Source: Agromyces terreus
GTDB taxonomy: Bacteria > Actinomycetota > Actinomycetes > Actinomycetales > Microbacteriaceae
Length of the DNA stretch: 64,000 nt
Direction: 5' to 3'
Assembly (NCBI RefSeq): GCF_009749465.1
Contig: NZ_WBIS01000004.1
Location: 1 to 64,000, forward strand
Shown here: in pieces, positions 59,167 through 64,000 of the stretch
How the letters are laid out: each line of letters starts with the position of its first letter
How positions within the stretch are numbered: the stretch's first letter is position 1
Program-made: the position numbers and the translations under genes
The notes under the pieces: generated by a model
The model's database searches: none
What the model was told of the DNA's origin: nothing
The model's input: only the letters and a program-made list of their open reading frames with translations

Positions 59167-60165
59167 ATGCGATTCGGAATGTTCATCCCCCAGGGCTGGC
59201 GCCACGACCTCGTCGACATCGACCCGGCCGAGCACTGGCAGACCATGCACGACCTCGCCGCGCACGCGGATGCGCCCGACTCCGGCTGGGAGTCGATCTG
59301 GGTCTACGACCACTTCCACACGGTGCCCGTGCCGAGCGAGACCGAGGCCACCCACGAGGCGTGGACCCTCATGGCCGCGTTCGCCGCCTCGACCTCGCGC
59401 GTGCGCCTCGGCCAGATGTGCACGTGCGTCGCCTACCGCAACCCCGCCTACCTCGCGAAGATCGCCGCCACCGTCGACCTCGTCTCGGGCGGCCGCACCG
59501 AGATGGGCATCGGCGCCGGATGGTACGAGCACGAGTGGCTCGCCTACGGCTACGGGTTCCCCGACGCCCCCGCACGCCTCCGCGCCCTGCGCGAGGGCGT
59601 GGAGGTCATGCACCAGGCGTGGACCACCGGCCGCGCCACCCTCGACGGCGAGTTCTGGCAGATCTCCGACGCGATCGTGCAGCCCAAGCCGCTCCAGGAC
59701 GGCGGCATCCCCATGTGGATCGCCGGCGGCGGCGAGAAGGTCACGCTCAAGATCGCGGCGAAGTACGCGAGTTACACGAACTTCAACGGCGGCGCCGAGA
59801 CCTTCGCGCACAAGAGCGACGTGCTGCGCGGCCACTGCGAACGGCTCGGCCGCGACTTCGATTCGATCGTGCGCTCGTCGAACTTCAACACCGTCGTCGG
59901 AACGGATGCCGCAGACGTCGAACGCCGCCTCGCCGCCGTCGAGGCGCGCGTCGCGCCGTACCTCGGGCCCGCGGGCACCGAACGGTACCTGCAGGGCATG
60001 CACTCCGACGAGTCGCTCGTCGGCACCGTGAGCGAGGTCGTCGCCAAGCTCGAGCAGCGGCGCGAGCTCGGCCTCGGGTACGCGATCCACTACTTCCCCG
60101 AGATCGCCTACGACCGCAGCGGGCTCGAGCTCTTCGAGGCAGAGGTGATGCCCGCGCTCGCGTAG
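59167..60165 (+). CDS. LLM-class F420-dependent oxidoreductase
   Basis: 332 residues. RFGMFIPQGWRHDLVDIDPA is the typical opening of the F420 subgroup; WESIWVYDHFHTVP, RVRLGQMCTCVAYRNPAYLAK, GRTEMGIGAGWYEHEWLAYG and the IPMWIAGGGEKVTLKIAAKY strand follow. The GIGAGW loop and D-H near 49-50 contact F420. It reduces or oxidises a low-potential substrate, unknown. No ribosome binding site precedes ATG 59167; a TAGGCT seven bases upstream makes it leaderless. A bidirectional terminator follows. Confidence 0.9.
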   Translation: MRFGMFIPQGWRHDLVDIDPAEHWQTMHDLAAHADAPDSGWESIWVYDHFHTVPVPSETEATHEAWTLMAAFAASTSRVRLGQMCTCVAYRNPAYLAKIAATVDLVSGGRTEMGIGAGWYEHEWLAYGYGFPDAPARLRALREGVEVMHQAWTTGRATLDGEFWQISDAIVQPKPLQDGGIPMWIAGGGEKVTLKIAAKYASYTNFNGGAETFAHKSDVLRGHCERLGRDFDSIVRSSNFNTVVGTDAADVERRLAAVEARVAPYLGPAGTERYLQGMHSDESLVGTVSEVVAKLEQRRELGLGYAIHYFPEIAYDRSGLELFEAEVMPALA

Positions 60166-60205
60166 CGCGGCGTGCGCACGCCCGAGACGACGAAGACGGG
60201 ACGAC

Positions 60206-60240
60206 GAAGCCGGGCCGACGAACGAGGTCGGCCCGGCTTC
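60206..60240. terminator. Bidirectional terminator
   Basis: GAAGCCGGGCCGAC (60206-60219) and its perfect complement (60227-60240) with loop GAACGAG. It lies between convergent genes ending at 60165 and 60269. Confidence 0.8.
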
Positions 60241-60268
60241 GGTGTCTTCGGCTACGTGGGGACGCCGC

Positions 60269-60550
60269 TTACGCGGCGAGTTCCTCGTCGAGCTTCGCGC
60301 CGAGCTCGGCGTCGGTCGGCTCGGTGAAGTGGGTTCCGTCGGGGAACACGACCACGGGGATCTGCGTGCGGCCCGAGATCGCCTTGGCGCGGTCGGCGCC
60401 GTCGACGACGACCTCGAGGTCGACGTAGTCGTAGTCGACGCCGCGGGCGTCGAGCAGCGCCTTCGAGCGGCGGCAGTCGATGCACCACTCGGCGCCGTAC
60501 ATCGTGATGCGGGCAGGGTTGAGGTCAGTCGCGGGGGAAGTCATATCCAT
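60269..60550 (-). CDS. Glutaredoxin-like (mycoredoxin-type) thiol reductase
   Basis: 93 residues from ATG 60550, or 91 from the next in-frame ATG 60544, which is six bases from a TAGGTT (-10) and could be the leaderless start. Thioredoxin fold with the redox motif EWCIDCRRS (C23, C26), QIPVVVFPDG (cis-Pro loop) and the FTEPTDAELGAKLDEELAA end. C-x-x-C-R-R is the actinobacterial Mrx/NrdH-like variant. It probably reduces mycothiol-mixed disulphides or serves as an electron donor. Confidence 0.85.
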   Translation of the reverse strand: MDMTSPATDLNPARITMYGAEWCIDCRRSKALLDARGVDYDYVDLEVVVDGADRAKAISGRTQIPVVVFPDGTHFTEPTDAELGAKLDEELAA

Positions 60551-60618
60551 AACCTACGTTGCGAGGCTGTGCGGTATTCCCAGCCACCTGGGCCGGCGTG
60601 CGCGCGCTCGGTCCGAGA

Positions 60619-60676
60619 TGCAGGAAACGAGGCGGCATCCCCTCTGTGAGGGGTGGATGGCGCCTCGTTTCCTGCA
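60619..60676. repeat. 22-bp-arm palindrome, copy 2
   Basis: The arms 60619-60640 and 60655-60676 pair with one mismatch; they start TGCAGGAAACGAGGCG. The loop region has a further CCCCT-CTGTG-AGGGG stem. It lies between divergent genes (glutaredoxin and DUF1905), unlike copy 1. Confidence 0.95.
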
Positions 60677-60716
60677 GACTGCATCGGCGACGGCGCGGCG
60701 GTGGCAGACTCTCGGC

Positions 60717-61145
60717 ATGCGATTCGAGTCGACGATGGCCCAGATGGGCAACAACACCGGCATCGAGGTGCCGGAGCAGGTGATCGAGGCGCTCGGCGCG
60801 GGCCGCAAGCCGCCCGTGGTCGTGACGGTCAACGGGTTCGAGTACCGCAGCACGGTCGCGGTGATGGGCGGGCGCTACCTGATCGCGTTCAGCTCGGACA
60901 AGCGGGCGGCGACCGGGATCCGCGGCGGCGATGCGATCGTGGTCGACCTCGAGGTCGACACGCAGCCGCGCACCGTCGAGGTTCCGGCAGATCTCGCCGA
61001 GGCGCTGGCGGATGCCGGTGCGCGGGCGGCGTTCGACAAGCTGGCGCCGAGCGCCCGCAAGGCGCACGTCACCAACGTCGAGTCGGCCAAGGCGCCCGAG
61101 ACCCGGCAGCGCCGCATCACGGCGATCGTCGCGAAGCTCGCCTGA
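60717..61145 (+). CDS. DUF1905/YdeI-type protein
   Basis: 142 residues from ATG 60717; CAGACT six bases upstream suggests a leaderless start. Residues about 1-90 match DUF1905 (MRFESTMAQMGNNTGIEVPE, PPVVVTVNGFEYRSTVAVMG, RYLIAFSSDKRAATGI). The last 35 residues are the YdeI/OmdA tail (LAPSARKAHVTNVESAKAPETR as two pieces: LAPSARKAHVTNVE and SAKAPETRQRRI). Function unknown. A relative is at 27729. Confidence 0.85.
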   Translation: MRFESTMAQMGNNTGIEVPEQVIEALGAGRKPPVVVTVNGFEYRSTVAVMGGRYLIAFSSDKRAATGIRGGDAIVVDLEVDTQPRTVEVPADLAEALADAGARAAFDKLAPSARKAHVTNVESAKAPETRQRRITAIVAKLA

Positions 61146-61240
61146 CCCCGGACCACGTTCGATCGTTGCGCCGCGCGCCGCGCGCCGCTCGCCGCGAGCC
61201 GTGTGCCGCGCGCCGCCCTGCATACCGCGCGCCGCGCGCG

Positions 61241-64000
61241 TCAGGCGACCGTCTCGGCGACCGAGCTCGCCGGCTCCGGAACCGGGGCGCGTTGCGACGA
61301 CTCGGCCCGGTCGGCGCCGACGAGGCGCACGAACGCGCTGAGCCGGGCGACACCCGCGGGGGTGTAGGGGAGCGTGTCGAGCAGGCCGGGGGAGTAGAGC
61401 AGGTACGCCGCCCACTTCGCCCGCGAGATGGCGACGTTCAGTCGATTCTCGAGCAGCAGGAACTCGACCCCGCGCGGTGCGGACGCGGCGTTCGAGGCGG
61501 CCAGCGACACGATCGCGACGGCGGCCTCCTGGCCCTGGAACTTGTCGACGGTGCCCACGGGAACATCGGCGAATCCGGCCTCGTCGAGTGCGCGACGCAC
61601 GCAGGCGAGCTGCGCGTTGTAGGGCGTGACCACGATGAGGTCGCGCTGCTCGAGCGGGCGCCCGGCCGCGGCATCCGCTTCGGACGGGTCGGTCCCGGCG
61701 GCAACCGGCCCCGGGGCCTCGGTCGGGTCGACCCAGGTTCGGCCGAGAAGGGATGCGACGCAGTCGACGACGACCGTGGCCTCTTCGGGGGAGGCAACCG
61801 TGTTGCCCTCGTGGGAGACCGGCACGGGCACGAGGCCGGGGTGCACCCCCTCGAGCGAGCGGGTCGACGCGACCTCGTGCGAGTGCAGTTCGCCCTCGTA
61901 CGACAGGCGCGAGACCGGGGCGGCGACGGCGGGGTGCATGCGGCGGCTCTCGGCGAGGAAGATGCCGAGTTCGGGGGGCAGCACGTCGTGGCCGTCGGCG
62001 ATCCACCCGAGCGCCGACGTGTCGACGGGTTCGAGGTGGCTGCCCTGGCTCACCTGCGGCAGTTGCTGCGGATCGCCGAGCAGCAGCAGGTTGCGCGCCG
62101 AGACGGAGGTCGCGATGGTCGACGCGAGCGAGAACTGCCCGGCCTCGTCGATGACGAGGAGGTCGAGCGAACCGCGCGGCACGCGGTCGGCGTTGGCGAA
62201 GTCCCACGCGGTGCCGCCCACCACGAATCCGGTGCCGGCGTGCGCCTCGGCGAACTGCGCGATGCCGTTGCGGCGTTTGTCGAGCCGCGTGTAGTCGTGC
62301 CCGAACGGCTCGTTCTCGTCTTTCGGCGCCTTGCCGACGAGGTCGGGCGCGAGCCCGGCGCGGATCGTGGCGTCGAGCACGTTCTCGACGACGGCGTGCG
62401 ACTGGGCGACGACGCCGATCTTCCAGGCGTGCTTCGACACGAGTTCGGTGATCACGTGCGAGGCGACGTAGGTCTTGCCCGTGCCGGGAGGGCCCTGCAC
62501 CGCGAGATAGGAGTCGTCGAGCTGACGCAGGCCGGCGATGACGGCGCCGACGTAGTCGTGGTTCGCGGCATGAGTACCCGCCGCCCCGAGGCCGCGCCCG
62601 TCGCGGGTGCGCGGAACGGAGCGGCGGAGGATGTCGACCGCGGGGTTCGCGGGCCATTGCGGCCAGGCCCTGGCGACCTGCTCGCCCCAAGCGGCGATCG
62701 CGTCCTTCTGGCGCCCCGCGGGCGGCGGTGAGCCGGGCACGACCGCCATGGGCAGCGCTGACCAGGTCTCGCCGTCGGACGCGAACTCCTCGACGACGAC
62801 CCCGTCGTCGAGCACCTCGACGATCTGCACGTCTCGCTTCGTGCGCGACCCCGGCCGCGCGAGGGCGGTGCCGCCGAACGGCGCGGGCGAGTCGTACAGC
62901 ACGAAGACGCTGCCGCCGACCGAGAAGCGGGAACCGGGCGCGACGCGCCCTCGGAGCCGAACGTGCCGGCGCTCGGCCTTCTTGCCCTCGGGGACGAACC
63001 AGGGCTGCGCGACCGCGGATGCCGCGGGGTCGACGACGATGACGTCGCGCTGCTCCTCCCAGGCTTCGAGTGGCTGCTCGAGGCGGAAGAAGTGCGCCCA
63101 CCAGAAGCTCTTCGCCTCGCGGTCGTGGTAGTCGACGGCGGCGGCCGCGAGGGCCAGGGCCGTGTGGTCGGCATCGCGATCGGGGTCGTCGCGGGGGCCC
63201 GCGAGGTGTTGCAGGTGCAGCGCGACCGGCGACGGCTCGGCGACGCGGCCCTCGGCCTTGGCGGCCTCGACGAGCTGCGACTCGGGCACCGACGGCACCC
63301 CGGCCGCGCGCGCGAGGCCGAGCAGCCAGTCGCGCAGGCGCAGCGTCGAGACGCAGTCGTAGCGGTTGTAGTCGGCGAGGTCGTCGAGCACCAGCTGGGC
63401 GGCCGCGGTGCCGGTGAGGCCGGTCTCGGGGTCGAGCTCGTCTCCCGACGCGGCGAGGGCGCGGGCGCGCACGTACTCGAGGATCGAGTCGCCGCCCGAC
63501 TTCACCTCGGCCTCGCGCAGCTCGTCGCCCATGTAGAGCGGTTCGAGCTTCTTGATGGAGTACGAGCGGCTGCCCACACGCACCGCGCGCTTGACGATGG
63601 GGTAGAGGTCGACGAACACGCCGTCGGCGAGCAACCCGTCGACCTCGGCCTCGCGCACGCCGTGGCGCGCCGCGATCGAGAGCAGGTGCGCCTTCTCGTA
63701 GTTGGCGTAGTGGTAGATGTGCAGGTTCGGGTGCGCGGCCCGGCGAGCGGCGACGAGGTCGAGGAACCGCTCGAGCGCGACGCGTTCTTCGGCGAACGTG
63801 TGCGCCCAGAGCGGCGTGAACCGATCGTCGACGTCGACCATGCCGAAGAGGTAGTCGATGCCCCAGTCGCGGGCCGGACCCTCGGTGTAGAGCGGATCGC
63901 CCTCGAAGTCGAAGAACAGGTCGCCGGCGTCGGGCTCGGGGATCGCGGCGAGCGCCGCGGGGTCGCGCACGTCGACGGGCGGGGGCAGTGGCGGGTCGTC
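61241..64000 (-). CDS. TM0106-type RecB-like nuclease/helicase (cut by window edge)
   Basis: The last 920 codons are visible; the N-terminus is beyond the right edge. Residues from the edge: an RNase-H-fold nuclease part (GDLFFDFEGDPLYTEG, HYANYEKAHLLSIAARHG, YNRYDCVSTLRLRDW, with the acidic residues of a DEDD exonuclease). Then a SF1 (Dna2/UPF1-like) helicase: AVQGPPGTGKTYVASHV (Walker A), LLVIDEAGQFSLAS (Walker B), LLLLGDPQQLPQV, ITPYNAQL-like VVTPYNAQLACVRRAL, and TVDKFQGQEAAVAIVSL with the final LNVAISRAKWAAYLLYS. This order matches the TM0106 family. It probably repairs DNA or degrades foreign DNA. Confidence 0.85.
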   Translation of the reverse strand, partial: DDPPLPPPVDVRDPAALAAIPEPDAGDLFFDFEGDPLYTEGPARDWGIDYLFGMVDVDDRFTPLWAHTFAEERVALERFLDLVAARRAAHPNLHIYHYANYEKAHLLSIAARHGVREAEVDGLLADGVFVDLYPIVKRAVRVGSRSYSIKKLEPLYMGDELREAEVKSGGDSILEYVRARALAASGDELDPETGLTGTAAAQLVLDDLADYNRYDCVSTLRLRDWLLGLARAAGVPSVPESQLVEAAKAEGRVAEPSPVALHLQHLAGPRDDPDRDADHTALALAAAAVDYHDREAKSFWWAHFFRLEQPLEAWEEQRDVIVVDPAASAVAQPWFVPEGKKAERRHVRLRGRVAPGSRFSVGGSVFVLYDSPAPFGGTALARPGSRTKRDVQIVEVLDDGVVVEEFASDGETWSALPMAVVPGSPPPAGRQKDAIAAWGEQVARAWPQWPANPAVDILRRSVPRTRDGRGLGAAGTHAANHDYVGAVIAGLRQLDDSYLAVQGPPGTGKTYVASHVITELVSKHAWKIGVVAQSHAVVENVLDATIRAGLAPDLVGKAPKDENEPFGHDYTRLDKRRNGIAQFAEAHAGTGFVVGGTAWDFANADRVPRGSLDLLVIDEAGQFSLASTIATSVSARNLLLLGDPQQLPQVSQGSHLEPVDTSALGWIADGHDVLPPELGIFLAESRRMHPAVAAPVSRLSYEGELHSHEVASTRSLEGVHPGLVPVPVSHEGNTVASPEEATVVVDCVASLLGRTWVDPTEAPGPVAAGTDPSEADAAAGRPLEQRDLIVVTPYNAQLACVRRALDEAGFADVPVGTVDKFQGQEAAVAIVSLAASNAASAPRGVEFLLLENRLNVAISRAKWAAYLLYSPGLLDTLPYTPAGVARLSAFVRLVGADRAESSQRAPVPEPASSVAETVA

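Overview
The window is from a very high-GC Actinomycetota chromosome, most likely Micrococcales/Microbacteriaceae (Agromyces-like). This rests on roughly 70-75% GC, dense 4-base gene overlaps, many probably leaderless starts, a DUF4383 membrane protein, an F420-type LLM oxidoreductase, a DtxR/IdeR-type iron box and a PaaR-type operator. I found no tRNA, rRNA, CRISPR array or transposase.

Layout. (1) 1-7.4 kb is a compositionally different accessory region; a sampled 60 bases near 4.5 kb is only about 50% GC. It carries a ribbon-helix-helix/BrnT-like toxin-antitoxin pair, small membrane proteins, an anti-sigma-like/ECF sigma pair, an Imm11-type and a barstar-type immunity gene, and lipoproteins. 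(2) 7.7-14.7 kb has a fasciclin lipoprotein, DUF4383, a YihY-type membrane protein, an esterase and a DEAD-box RNA helicase with a long repetitive N-terminus. (3) 14.8-36 kb holds a complete phenylacetate pathway: MHS transporter, paaJ-paaF-paaH, paaZ, paaR, paaK-paaI, paaABCDE and paaG. It is interrupted by a RecQ-like helicase, an SGNH esterase and small genes. Four sites with one 22-bp inverted-repeat pattern precede the transporter, paaJ, paaR and paaA, so they look like one PaaR regulon. (4) 36.1-42.6 kb is a six-gene Mrp Na+/H+ antiporter operon with every junction overlapping by 4 bases. (5) 45.8-50.3 kb is an ECF-type transporter (S, T, fused double ATPase) with a siderophore-interacting flavoprotein inside the operon and an IdeR-like box upstream, so it is probably an iron/siderophore importer. 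(6) 50.9-54.1 kb carries a Cthe_2159-like beta-helix lipoprotein, a VTC-domain polyphosphate polymerase and a DUF4956 protein. (7) 54.2-64 kb has two LLM oxidoreductases, a BBE-type FAD oxidoreductase, a baeRF protein, a glutaredoxin-like protein, a DUF1905/YdeI protein and a TM0106-type nuclease-helicase cut by the right edge.

The most unusual content is repetitive DNA. One palindromic family (GGTCTCGAGAC ... CTCCTCGACCGGCGG) sits in frame just after the start codon of paaH, paaC, paaD, paaE and ecfT. It is amplified into 18-, 30-, 32-, 36- and 39-bp arrays, and in four of the five genes it must be translated, because no start codon lies between the array and the conserved domain. Two further intergenic families of structured palindromes (79 bp and about 60 bp) each occur twice. 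The heptamer GGATGCC/GGCATCC occurs well over 100 times but is nearly absent from the first 8 kb, which independently marks that region as foreign.
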